Shown here in pieces: positions 1 to 7,228 of a stretch of 64,000 nt of DNA. Source of the stretch: Oceanobacillus sojae (GTDB taxonomy: Bacteria; Bacillota; Bacilli; Bacillales; Amphibacillaceae); contig NZ_BJYM01000005.1 in NCBI RefSeq assembly GCF_007991515.1, positions 124,001 through 188,000 of the forward strand. Direction: 5' to 3'. Made by a program: the position numbers and the translations under genes. Under the pieces are notes generated by a model. The model saw only the letters and a program-made list of their open reading frames with translations. It was not told where the DNA came from and searched no databases. The first letter of the stretch is position 1. Each line of letters opens with the position of its first letter.

Positions 1-84
1 AATAGCCCTTATATTTCGCAGGTGCATCTTATATTCCGTTCCATCTGCTTCCATCGATGCTGTTACTCCAATAATTGGCTTCAT
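1..84 (-). CDS. Gamma-glutamyl-GABA hydrolase-like class I amidotransferase (PuuD/peptidase C26), N-terminal part only
   Basis: Only the first 28 codons are inside the window; the gene runs off the left edge. The start (MKPIIGVTASMEADGT) is the typical N-terminal beta strand of the PuuD/peptidase C26 family, which removes the gamma-glutamyl group from gamma-glutamyl-GABA-type substrates. The ATG at 84 has an AAGGAGGC ribosome binding site seven bases upstream. An ATG at 89 is followed at once by a stop and is not the start. The catalytic Cys-His-Glu lies outside the window, so the substrate cannot be judged. Confidence 0.6.
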   Translation of the reverse strand, partial: MKPIIGVTASMEADGTEYKMHLRNIRAI

Positions 85-281
85 TTCATTGCCTCCTTAT
101 GATTTTGTTGCTGTTGCACAAGTGATAACAGTATTATAATTACTATCCAGCTTTACTTTTTGGTGTATTCTATACATTGGCACTGTATTTCGTGCCTCTT
201 ATTTATATCAGATATTAAAAGAAAATTAAGTCTTTTTCAAATAGTAAACATTGATTTCCTGAAAATAAATACGCTATTAAT

Positions 282-320
282 AAAAAATCTCCTTGACCAA
301 AATGGAAAGAGAGATTTTTT
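282..320. terminator. AT-rich bidirectional terminator-like hairpin
   Basis: Arms AAAAAATCTC and GAGATTTTTT can pair across a loop of about 18 bases, giving a run of T on either strand. No rightward gene precedes it. It may be a backup terminator for the leftward DUF1307 transcript. Confidence 0.45.
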
Positions 321-528
321 ATTTAATTTGTATCAATAGTCATATCTTGTATTGTTAAATATTAGCCTTCCTGAACCGTAATATACGTATTACTTTTTGA
401 AAGTTCATTTGTCTCTATAGAATAATTTTATACTTATTCTGCCTATAGCCTTTATTAGTTAAGTCCTGTTCTATGTATCAATTTCGTATCCTCAATTACT
501 TACAGGAGAAAATTCTAAAAAAATAAAA

Positions 529-565
529 CAGCCTGACACTGTTAAAAAATAACAGAGCCAGGCTG
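529..565 (-). terminator. Rho-independent terminator of the DUF1307 lipoprotein gene
   Basis: CAGCCTG pairs with CAGGCTG, and an inner CTGTTA/TAACAG helix extends the stem. Read leftward, the hairpin is followed by a T-rich stretch (TTTTATTTTTTTA). It lies about 85 bases beyond the stop of the lipoprotein gene. Confidence 0.8.
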
Positions 566-648
566 TAGTAAATTTTTTCACTTATCTAATCTACAGAAAG
601 TAATCCATAATCAAAAAAGTGTCTTTTTCTTAATAATTTCTATGCAAA

Positions 649-1329
649 TTATTCTTCAACAATTTCATAGCCTTGTGCCTGAAGCATCTGAACAGATTGC
701 TGTAGACTTACACCACCGCTTAAATCTCCTTCAAATTCAGATCCTGTCAATTGGCTTACTTCGTTCACATCAGCTTCATCGTAATTTACCGTTAATGTTT
801 CAACGACTTTATCATCAAGATATTCAAAGTTATGTGTTACTCCTTGTATGTCTTGAAAACCTTCAGCAGTTTCTGCCATTATTTCTTCTGCTTCTTCTGG
901 TGTAGAAACTCCTAATGCGGAATAAGGCATTTCATTATTTGCAGTTTGTTCATAGACCATATCGCCATCCGCTTTATAAGTAAGTTTTACAATAACACCT
1001 GCCTGTTCAAATTGAAGCGTAACTGTGTTTTCACCATTTGGATCAAAGTCAAAATCTTGTGACTCGGCAGCTGCGTCATTTTCTGAACCAGCATTTTCTT
1101 CTGAATCTGTAGCTGCCTCTTCATCAGCTTCTTCATCTTCTGCTGCGGCACCTTCTTCAGCTTCAGCGCCTTCTTCTGTATCCTCTTCGTTATCTGTTGT
1201 TCCTTCTGCTGTGTCCTCAGTGCTCTCATTATCTTTAGTATCCTTATCCTCGTCTGAATTATCAGAACCACAAGCAACCAAAGCAACACTTAGAAGTAGT
1301 GCCATACATAGCATCAGCCATTTTTTCAT
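649..1329 (-). CDS. DUF1307 (YehR-like) lipoprotein
   Basis: Predicted 226-residue exported lipoprotein. A signal peptide ends in the lipobox LVAC with the lipidated Cys at residue 20. A low-complexity Glu/Asp/Ala/Ser linker of about 70 residues follows. The last 120 residues match the DUF1307/YehR family, whose function is not established. The start at 1329 is preferred over an upstream frame extension because it opens directly on MKKWLML, a normal signal peptide, with a GGAAG-type ribosome binding site. The acidic linker is common in halotolerant Bacillaceae. The gene is monocistronic with its own terminator. Confidence 0.8.
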   Translation of the reverse strand: MKKWLMLCMALLLSVALVACGSDNSDEDKDTKDNESTEDTAEGTTDNEEDTEEGAEAEEGAAAEDEEADEEAATDSEENAGSENDAAAESQDFDFDPNGENTVTLQFEQAGVIVKLTYKADGDMVYEQTANNEMPYSALGVSTPEEAEEIMAETAEGFQDIQGVTHNFEYLDDKVVETLTVNYDEADVNEVSQLTGSEFEGDLSGGVSLQQSVQMLQAQGYEIVEE

Positions 1330-1831
1330 TTCTGCTCTTCCTTTCTCCTCTGAAGTTAACAATAGCATTGTTAATACTATTTCATAATCATATGAAAATC
1401 TTGGAAGGTTTTCAATAGGTCAAAGTCTTTAAACTTACTGCTTAAAAAGGCATACTAAATTTAGAATTGTACCATTTTTCCTATTAATTAATCTGTATTT
1501 ATTTAATTTCTTCTATATTAGTATAATTTAACTTACTGCTTCCCCGGAGGAATTATAAAATAATCCTTTTTTCCTATTCCACAAAACTATCCTTTAGTTA
1601 TATAAATTGAACTTATTAATGTAACAAAATACGTTTACAAGCTAGTCCTTGCTCGTATTATCTCTTAACAACAATGACCAAGAGTACATACTGTGATTAC
1701 CTATGTAGTCAGTTTAATAAAACAAATATTTTACAGATAACTAAACTGACAAAATAGTGATTTCCCATATCTATCTAAACTTAAAGAGGAGAATGTACTA
1801 CACTCCCCTCTCTTCAACTGCATATTTATTT
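1330..1831. other. Intergenic region between the DUF1307 gene and the purine permease gene
   Basis: No gene was found. It holds the promoter side of the DUF1307 gene. At 1708-1750, GTCAGTTTA and TAAACTGAC form a 9-bp inverted repeat around a 25-base centre. At about 1546-1575 there is a weak hairpin followed by T residues on the plus strand. The terminator of the purine permease lies at 1785-1812. Confidence 0.4.
1785..1812 (-). terminator. Probable terminator of the purine permease gene
   Basis: Imperfect hairpin (AGAGGxGA... with ...TCTCCTCT read leftward) about 20 bases beyond the stop codon. The T tract is weak, so termination efficiency is uncertain. Confidence 0.45.
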
Positions 1832-3136
1832 TTAGGTTAAAAAGATAAAATACAATGCAAAGACAACAAATAATACATACATAATCGGATGAACTTCCTT
1901 CGCTCTTCCTTTAACAAGCATTGTAATTGGATAGAATATAAACCCGATGGCAATACCAGTTGCGATGCTGGCAGTTACTGGCATCATCAGCACTGTAAAG
2001 AAAGCTGGTACAGCAATCTCAAATTTATCCCATGGGATATCCTTTAAGCTGCTGGCCATTAATACTCCGACAATAATCAATGCCGGCGCAGTTACTTCAT
2101 TCGTTACAACACTTAGTAATGGAGAGAAGAACAAAGCTAACAGGAACAGACAGCCTGTGACAACAGCTGTGAATCCTGAACGCCCGCCTACACTTACACC
2201 TGAAGTGGATTCCACAAAGGATGTTGTCGTAGATGTACCGACAGCAGCCCCTACTACACTGGCAGAAGCATCTGCAAAGAGCGCTTTACCTGCTCTTGGT
2301 AATTTATTATCCTTCATCAGTCCTGCTTTTGTCGCAACAGCAACCAATGTTCCTGCTGTATCAAAGAAATTAACAAATAAAAATGTCAAAATAACAATAA
2401 GCATCTGCATCGTAAAAATCTGATCAAAATGAATAAAAGCTTGGCCGAATGTCGGCGCCAGACTCGGGGCACTGCTTACAATTCCACTAATGCCGGATGG
2501 CACTGGAATCAGACCAAAAATCATACCGACAATGGAACTGATAATCATCCCATAAAAAATCCCCGCTTTAACACCTACAGTGATCAAAACAACGGAAATA
2601 ACAATTCCAAAAATCGCTAATAAAACCGGTGGAGATGTTAAATCACCAAGCGCAATAATTGTAGACGGATCCGCTTGAACAATTTGCGCATTTTTCAATC
2701 CGATAAATGCAATAAATAAACCAATACCAGCTCCCACTGCCATCTTTAAGCTTGGCGGAATTGCATTAATAATAATTTCACGGATTCCTGTTAAAGTTAA
2801 ACCAATAAAAATAATTCCTGAAGCTAAAACACCTGCAAGTGCTGTTTCCCAAGGGACGCCAAAACCAATTACTACTGTATAAGTAAAAAATGCATTTAAT
2901 CCCATACCTGGCGCAAGTGCTACAGGATATTTAGCAAGAACTCCCATAATAATGGAACCAAAAGCAGCCGCAATTGCTGTCGCAGCAAATACTGCCTCCT
3001 GATCCATACCCGCTTCCCCCAGGATACTCGGGTTAACAAATAAAATATAAGCCATAGCTAAAAAAGTTGTTAAGCCAGCTATAAACTCTGTTCGAAAATT
3101 AGTTCCCAGTTTGTCAAATTCAAAATATTTACTCAT
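1832..3136 (-). CDS. pbuG: Guanine/hypoxanthine permease, NCS2 (AzgA/PbuG) family
   Basis: A 434-residue polytopic membrane protein with about 12-14 hydrophobic segments, the usual size for the AzgA/PbuG branch of NCS2 proton-purine symporters. It opens with the family signature (TNFRTEFIAGLTTFLAMAY), and the family segments around NFFDTAGTL and STTTSFVESTSG are present. The guanine riboswitch about 360 bases upstream is consistent with hypoxanthine/guanine as substrate. The gene is a single transcription unit read leftward. The PbuO paralogue cannot be separated from PbuG by sequence reading alone, so the symbol is likely but not certain. Confidence 0.85.
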   Translation of the reverse strand: MSKYFEFDKLGTNFRTEFIAGLTTFLAMAYILFVNPSILGEAGMDQEAVFAATAIAAAFGSIIMGVLAKYPVALAPGMGLNAFFTYTVVIGFGVPWETALAGVLASGIIFIGLTLTGIREIIINAIPPSLKMAVGAGIGLFIAFIGLKNAQIVQADPSTIIALGDLTSPPVLLAIFGIVISVVLITVGVKAGIFYGMIISSIVGMIFGLIPVPSGISGIVSSAPSLAPTFGQAFIHFDQIFTMQMLIVILTFLFVNFFDTAGTLVAVATKAGLMKDNKLPRAGKALFADASASVVGAAVGTSTTTSFVESTSGVSVGGRSGFTAVVTGCLFLLALFFSPLLSVVTNEVTAPALIIVGVLMASSLKDIPWDKFEIAVPAFFTVLMMPVTASIATGIAIGFIFYPITMLVKGRAKEVHPIMYVLFVVFALYFIFLT

Positions 3137-3396
3137 GAATTCTTTTCCTCCATTTTTACCGGTCTTTTTGAATGTTCTCTTATCTAGAAAAGCTCCATAA
3201 ATTTTATAGAATAAGCTCTAGTATGTGCTATTTAAATAGTGCTTATGCCATAAAGTAGATTTAGCAATCCAATCCTAAAAAAGCAATAGGAATGCTTTAT
3301 CTGCATCTGTACTATAATCTTAAGAACTCTGCTGAATCAGGGCAGCGATTACTCCCCAAAAAAGATTCGCTGGAATGTTATACTTTTATACAGTGC

Positions 3397-3425
3397 AAAA
3401 AAACTCTTAAATAGCTTAAGAGTTT
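3397..3425 (-). terminator. Riboswitch expression-platform terminator
   Basis: Read leftward, AAACTCTTAA-GCTAT-TTAAGAGTTTTTTT is an intrinsic terminator hairpin with a T run. It lies about 65 bases downstream of the purine aptamer, as in transcription-attenuating guanine riboswitches. Guanine binding should favour this hairpin and shut off pbuG. Confidence 0.8.
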
Positions 3426-3489
3426 CTATTGGAGCAGCAGATAATAATCCTCATTTTCAAGACAGATATTGAAAATTTAAGGTTAGTTC

Positions 3490-3562
3490 TGCTGCGTAGT
3501 CAGACTATTTACGGCAGTCTGGTAGAAACTCTGGGCCTTATCCCCGAAATTATACGCATTTC
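3490..3562 (-). ncRNA. Purine (guanine-type) riboswitch aptamer
   Basis: Read leftward, the P1 strands GCGTA/TACGC enclose the conserved core: TATAAT near the 5' side, GTTTCTACC in the centre, then CCGTAAAT and a GACTACG 3' strand. The base that pairs with the ligand (position 74 in the B. subtilis xpt aptamer) is C, which predicts guanine/hypoxanthine rather than adenine. It sits between a promoter and a terminator in the pbuG leader. Confidence 0.92.
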
Positions 3563-3580
3563 TATTAAGTTCACATTATA

Positions 3581-3609
3581 ATATTACTAATCTGCACAAA
3601 ATTTGTCAA
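3581..3609 (-). promoter_or_regulatory. SigA-type promoter of the pbuG transcript
   Basis: On the minus strand, TTGACA (3609-3604) and TAATAT (3586-3581) are separated by 17 bases. A second -10-like TATAAT follows just downstream. The position directly upstream of the aptamer makes this the likely start of the riboswitch transcript. Confidence 0.7.
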
Positions 3610-3730
3610 TAAAACACGAACAAAAACCATACTTTATACCTTTAACATTCGTTGTTAGACATCAATGCGCAAAAATTCTAACGACAATCTACTAAAAGTT
3701 GAAATTTTCTAAATTTAATAGTACGATTAT

Positions 3731-3797
3731 TTTAATGAATGGGATACAGAATAAGGTCGTTATCTGCCGCATTGTTTCTGCAATCTATTCATTAAAA
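3731..3797 (+). repeat. Long imperfect inverted repeat in the leader of the cyclase gene
   Basis: TTTAATGAAT...CAGAA and TTCTG...ATTCATTAAA form an interrupted stem about 40 bases upstream of the cyclase start. It could be an operator or a structured leader. It does not match a riboswitch class that I recognise. Confidence 0.4.
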
Positions 3798-3833
3798 AAA
3801 CAACTTATTTTATTTTGAAAGGAGCCATGAAAA

Positions 3834-4511
3834 ATGCGCAGAATTGCTCTATCTTATCCACTGGGTGTTGACACACCACGTTTTTCTGAGAATCCGCCGG
3901 TCAGTATGTGGCCGCAGTTTTCCACAGATCATGGAGATGTATTTAATCAATCATTTTATATGGCCATAAATCACTGCGGTACACATATGGATGGTGCAAA
4001 TCATTTTAATCCCGAAGGAAAGCAATTGTGGGAAAATCCGATTGACACATTTGTTTATGAAAGCGTATTAGTAGCAGATATTCCCAAATTCGATGACGAG
4101 TTAATAACAAAAAAGGATTTAGAAGTATTTTCTGAGGCATTAGGTTCTTGTGATCTAATTATTGTCCGGACCGGCTTCTATAAATATCGGGATGATGCTT
4201 ACCGTTATGGCCAGCATAACCCAGGCTTCACCAAAGATGCCGGGGATTTCCTTATGGAATTCTCAAATATAAAAGCAATTGGTATGGACCTTCCATCTGC
4301 TGCCGGCGCACAGAATGTCAATCCACATGGTGTAGAGTTTCATCAATCCGTTCTTGGATTAGGCAGAAAGGATGACCAGGCGATTTTAATTATTGAAGAT
4401 ATGAAATTAGATGAGGACTTAACCGGCATTGAACGTGTATATGCTCTTCCACTTCTCTTGAAAGGATTGGACAGCGGTCCTTGTACGATTTTAGCTGAAC
4501 TGAAAGACTAA
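3834..4511 (+). CDS. Cyclase-family (kynurenine formamidase-like) metal-dependent hydrolase
   Basis: A 225-residue cytosolic protein. The metal site signature is intact: His47, then GTHMD with His51 and Asp53, and His57 in NHF, matching the HxGTHxDxPxHF pattern of the cyclase/KynB family. Members hydrolyse N-formylkynurenine, isatin or other cyclic or linear amides. No kyn genes are nearby, so the substrate is unknown. The start follows AAAGGAG with a nine-base spacer; an ATG six bases earlier is in another frame. It stands alone between a structured leader and a strong terminator. Confidence 0.8.
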   Translation: MRRIALSYPLGVDTPRFSENPPVSMWPQFSTDHGDVFNQSFYMAINHCGTHMDGANHFNPEGKQLWENPIDTFVYESVLVADIPKFDDELITKKDLEVFSEALGSCDLIIVRTGFYKYRDDAYRYGQHNPGFTKDAGDFLMEFSNIKAIGMDLPSAAGAQNVNPHGVEFHQSVLGLGRKDDQAILIIEDMKLDEDLTGIERVYALPLLLKGLDSGPCTILAELKD

Positions 4512-4514
4512 AAT

Positions 4515-4549
4515 AATGAGCACCTGTCTGCAACAGACAGATGCTCATT
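4515..4549. terminator. Bidirectional terminator between the convergent cyclase and LOG genes
   Basis: AATGAGCA-CTGTCTG and CAGACAG-TGCTCATT form a long hairpin around a three-base loop. A leftward ATTATTTTA tail gives a moderate T tract for the LOG gene; the rightward tail is weaker. Confidence 0.75.
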
Positions 4550-4616
4550 GTCCACAGTTCGTATATTTTATTGATTTCCTCCAAATTGGATGAAGTAAAT
4601 AATTACTTAGTATGCT

Positions 4617-5195
4617 TTAACTTGGTGAATGTGCCGTATATTTTCTTACTTCAGGAGGTGTATAGTCGGAGATAAATACTTCTATCTCTTCCAGCGAATC
4701 CGTGAATAAGATACGCTCTCTATCTTGCACGGATAAAAACCCATTCTCTACCATTTCATCATAAAATCTGGCAAGACTGTCATAGTATCCATTTTGATTG
4801 AAAAGAATACATGGATTTTGATTCTGACCAACTCTTGCCCAGGATATGACCTCTGCAATTTCTTCGAGCGTTCCCGGTCCGCCAGGCAGTGCTATGTAGC
4901 AATCGCTTAACGCAATCATTCTATTTTTTCTTACGGACATAGAATCAACGATTTCTAATGTTGTCAGATTGGCATGGCTTAATTCTCTTTCAACCAGAAA
5001 ATCAGGAATGATCCCAATAACTTCACCGTTATTTGCCAGAACTTCATCGGCAACCACACCCATTAATCCTGCTTTTCCCCCGCCATATACCAGCGTATTA
5101 TTCTTTTCAGCTATCCATTTTCCAACCTTCTGTGCTGCATCTTGGTAAGCTGTATTACTTCCAAGGCTTGCACCACAATATACAGCAATATTCAT
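4617..5195 (-). CDS. LOG family protein (TIGR00730), probable nucleoside 5'-monophosphate phosphoribohydrolase
   Basis: A 192-residue Rossmann-like protein. The family motif PGGxGTxxE is seen at 104-112 (PGGPGTLEE) and the SMSVRKNRM segment at 85-93 supplies the conserved Arg-Lys. Members cleave the N-glycosidic bond of nucleotides such as cytokinin riboside monophosphate or AMP; older annotations call them lysine decarboxylases. The frame extends upstream to 5300, but ATG 5195 (MNIAVYCGAS) has an AAGGAG site seven bases away and matches the family N-terminus. Its bacterial role is poorly defined. Confidence 0.85.
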   Translation of the reverse strand: MNIAVYCGASLGSNTAYQDAAQKVGKWIAEKNNTLVYGGGKAGLMGVVADEVLANNGEVIGIIPDFLVERELSHANLTTLEIVDSMSVRKNRMIALSDCYIALPGGPGTLEEIAEVISWARVGQNQNPCILFNQNGYYDSLARFYDEMVENGFLSVQDRERILFTDSLEEIEVFISDYTPPEVRKYTAHSPS

Positions 5196-5279
5196 AACAT
5201 TTCTCCTTCCCCATCCTATTCTAACATAAGGAAACAATTTAAAATAACGATTCAACAGCAAAATCAGCTTATTCCATAA

Positions 5280-5313
5280 GCAGCTGGTCCAAACGGGCAA
5301 GCTGTTTTTTTAA
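5280..5313 (+). terminator. Orphan rightward intrinsic terminator
   Basis: CAGCTGGTCC-AAAC-GGGCAAGCTG forms a stem with one mismatch and one wobble pair, followed by TTTTTTT. No rightward gene precedes it. A competing hairpin (GCTTAT-TCC-ATAAGC) lies directly upstream, so it could end a small RNA or act as an attenuator before the amidase gene. Confidence 0.6.
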
Positions 5314-5332
5314 TACAAAATAGTATAAGGAA

Positions 5333-5440
5333 TGTTCAAAAAGTGCTCAAATGATAAGCGGCGAGGTAATGACTTTCTTGCTTCTAATTTTGGGATTGCG
5401 GTTACTCGCCCCATCGAAAAACTTTGACTACTTTTGAACA
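5333..5440. repeat. Dispersed repeat, copy A (MITE-like, TGTTCAAAAAG ends)
   Basis: A 108-base element that starts TGTTCAAAAAGT and ends ACTTTTGAACA in inverted orientation. It has an internal GGCGAG/CTCGCC stem and contains TGATAAGCG, a segment shared with copy C at 20585-20638. It lies just upstream of the amidase gene and could carry regulatory signals. Confidence 0.6.
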
Positions 5441-5475
5441 CTTATTTATACCAACTTCTAAGGGGGATTTTTATT

Positions 5476-6318
5476 ATGGTTAAAATTTATCTTGATCCTG
5501 GACATGGCGGTACTGACCCGGGAGCAGCCGGAAATGGTTTGCAGGAGAAAAATGTCACTTTATCGATTGCTTTAAAAACAAGAGATATCCTCAACCGCGA
5601 TTATGAAGGTCATAGTATTCGTATGAGCAGGACAAGCGACACGACCCGGAGTCTCACGCAGCGTACAAATGATGCGAACAGCTGGGGAGCTGATTATTTT
5701 GTCAGTATTCATATTAACGCCGGCGGCGGCACTGGATATGAGGACTATATCTATAACGGAAGTGTATCTAACAATACACTAGCGTACCGTGATAAAGTAC
5801 ATGCAGAGATTATGAAGCAGGTCGACTTTAGAAACCGCGGTAAAAAAAGAGCGAATTTCCATGTGCTGCGTGAATCCAGTATGCCGGCAGTATTAACAGA
5901 GAATGGCTTTATTGACACGGTTGCTGATGCAAATAAATTAAAATCGGATGCTTATCTTAACCGAATTGCCACAGGACATGCAAATGGAATTGCACAGTCT
6001 CTTGGATTAAAAAGAAAATCTGGCGGTGGAGGCAATACGTATACGGTTAAATCTGGAGATACGCTATGGAGTATTGCCCAAGCCCATAATCTGACCGTGC
6101 AGCAGTTGAAAAATTTAAACGGATTAACTAATGATACGATTTATCCGGGTCAGGTATTAATTGTCAGCAGCGGCGGAGCTGTTTATTATACAGTTAAGGC
6201 AGGTGATACACTTTGGAGAATATCCCAGCAATATAATACAACTGTAAATGCGATTAAGAGCCTCAATGGATTGACCAGTGACATTATTCAGCCAGGTACA
6301 CGTTTGAGAGTGAAATAA
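5476..6318 (+). CDS. N-acetylmuramoyl-L-alanine amidase (Amidase_3) with two LysM domains
   Basis: A 280-residue cell-wall hydrolase. The Amidase_3 domain spans about 1-178, with zinc ligands His10 (DPGHGG), Glu24 and His79 (SIHINA) and catalytic Glu142 (LTENGF). Two LysM peptidoglycan-binding repeats follow a glycine linker, at about 188-231 and 237-280. No signal peptide is present: the protein starts [12 protein letters not shown]. That resembles mother-cell or phage-type lysis amidases (for example CwlC) rather than secreted autolysins. ATG 5476 follows AAGGGGGA; a longer frame to 5434 would begin inside repeat A and lacks support. Confidence 0.88.
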   Translation: MVKIYLDPGHGGTDPGAAGNGLQEKNVTLSIALKTRDILNRDYEGHSIRMSRTSDTTRSLTQRTNDANSWGADYFVSIHINAGGGTGYEDYIYNGSVSNNTLAYRDKVHAEIMKQVDFRNRGKKRANFHVLRESSMPAVLTENGFIDTVADANKLKSDAYLNRIATGHANGIAQSLGLKRKSGGGGNTYTVKSGDTLWSIAQAHNLTVQQLKNLNGLTNDTIYPGQVLIVSSGGAVYYTVKAGDTLWRISQQYNTTVNAIKSLNGLTSDIIQPGTRLRVK

Positions 6319-6324
6319 ATGAGA

Positions 6325-6351
6325 ATCCCCCTGCTTCATGGCAGGGGGGAT
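6325..6351 (+). terminator. Terminator of the amidase gene
   Basis: ATCCCCCTGC-TTCATG-GCAGGGGGGAT, a very strong hairpin seven bases after the stop codon, followed by an AT-rich tail. Confidence 0.8.
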
Positions 6352-6517
6352 ATAAAATTATTATATCTCTTAATTGAATGTATTCAGCAAATTTATTATA
6401 AAATCTTCAAGCTCAAATATATATCCGCCCTTATCACTGTGAATAAAAAATACAGCATCATCGTCTATATGTTATTATAAAGGCAACTTACTGTAACAGA
6501 AGGGCAGTGATTTAATA

Positions 6518-7159
6518 ATGGCATATATCTTTGTCCACGGTCTTGGTCAAAATGCCTCCAGCTGGCAAAAAACAATAGAGTACATAGATATGGATACACA
6601 ACAAGTTGTTTCACCTGACTTATTTTCATTACTTGAAGGCAGCAAAGTGGACTATCATAATCTATATCATCATTTTTTCGATTATTGCGAAAGTTTTAAT
6701 GGACCAGTTCAGCTTTGCGGCCTTTCCTTAGGCGCAATTCTTTCCTTAAATTACGCAATTAACCGCCCAGAAAAAGTGAACTCTCTTATTTTAGTTGCCG
6801 CACAATACACAATGCCTCGGTTTCTTCTCTCTGTGCAAAATGGTATTTTTCAAATACTGCCCAATTCTATGTTTCAAAAAATGGGCTTACCTAAAAAGGA
6901 TGTGATTCAATTAACCTCATCTATGAAGAAATTAGATTTCAGCCGGCAATTATCGGATATATCCTGTCCAACCCTTATTCTGTGTGGAGAAAAAGATAAA
7001 CCAAATAGAAAAGCAGCTGAACAATTAAGCAGCCTAATCAATGGTGCAAAGCTGGAAATTATTAAACAGGCCGGGCATGAAGCAAATGTAGATAATCCTG
7101 AAGGACTGGCAGAAATAATTAAAATTTTTTGGAATCAGACAGCATCATCCCCATTTTAA
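6518..7159 (+). CDS. Alpha/beta-fold hydrolase
   Basis: A 213-residue cytosolic alpha/beta hydrolase. The oxyanion-hole HG (residues 7-8), the nucleophile elbow GLSLG with Ser70, an acid in LCGEKDKPN and the C-terminal histidine in AGHEAN make a complete triad. The substrate cannot be deduced. The ribosome binding site (GAAGGG) is rather far from ATG 6518, which may mean modest translation. Its downstream hairpin is shared with the convergent BceB-type gene. Confidence 0.8.
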   Translation: MAYIFVHGLGQNASSWQKTIEYIDMDTQQVVSPDLFSLLEGSKVDYHNLYHHFFDYCESFNGPVQLCGLSLGAILSLNYAINRPEKVNSLILVAAQYTMPRFLLSVQNGIFQILPNSMFQKMGLPKKDVIQLTSSMKKLDFSRQLSDISCPTLILCGEKDKPNRKAAEQLSSLINGAKLEIIKQAGHEANVDNPEGLAEIIKIFWNQTASSPF

Positions 7160-7210
7160 AAAGGCTTCATATAGCGGTATCTATCAAGCTCACCACTTTT
7201 ATGAAGCCTT
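7160..7210. terminator. Bidirectional terminator between the hydrolase gene and the BceB-type gene
   Basis: AAGGCTTCAT and ATGAAGCCTT pair across a loop of about 30 bases. Flanking A and T runs serve both directions. Confidence 0.7.
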
Positions 7211-7228
7211 CCTTTTATACAAACGCCA

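Larger units (their letters stand above)
90..648. other. Intergenic region with two terminator-like hairpins
   Basis: This stretch holds no convincing gene on either strand. It should contain the promoter of the leftward PuuD-like gene. It contains an AT-rich hairpin at 282-320 and the terminator of the DUF1307 lipoprotein at 529-565. Nothing else was recognised. Confidence 0.5.
3137..3833. other. Divergent regulatory region between pbuG and the cyclase gene
   Basis: It contains the leftward pbuG promoter (3581-3609), the guanine riboswitch (3490-3562), its terminator (3397-3425), about 260 bases of further leader, and a rightward inverted repeat (3731-3797) before the cyclase gene. No extra gene was found. 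Confidence 0.6.

Noticed and set aside
1025-1387. Serine-rich open frame on the plus strand opposite the DUF1307 gene
   Set aside because: It mirrors the acidic low-complexity linker of the lipoprotein on the other strand and has no ribosome binding site.
3731-3797. T-box or known riboswitch before the cyclase gene
   Set aside because: No T-box core or other recognised aptamer consensus is present; only an imperfect inverted repeat was seen.
5196-5300. N-terminal extension of the LOG protein
   Set aside because: The extra 35 residues are unlike the family, and the internal ATG 5195 has the proper ribosome binding site; the region also contains the orphan terminator.
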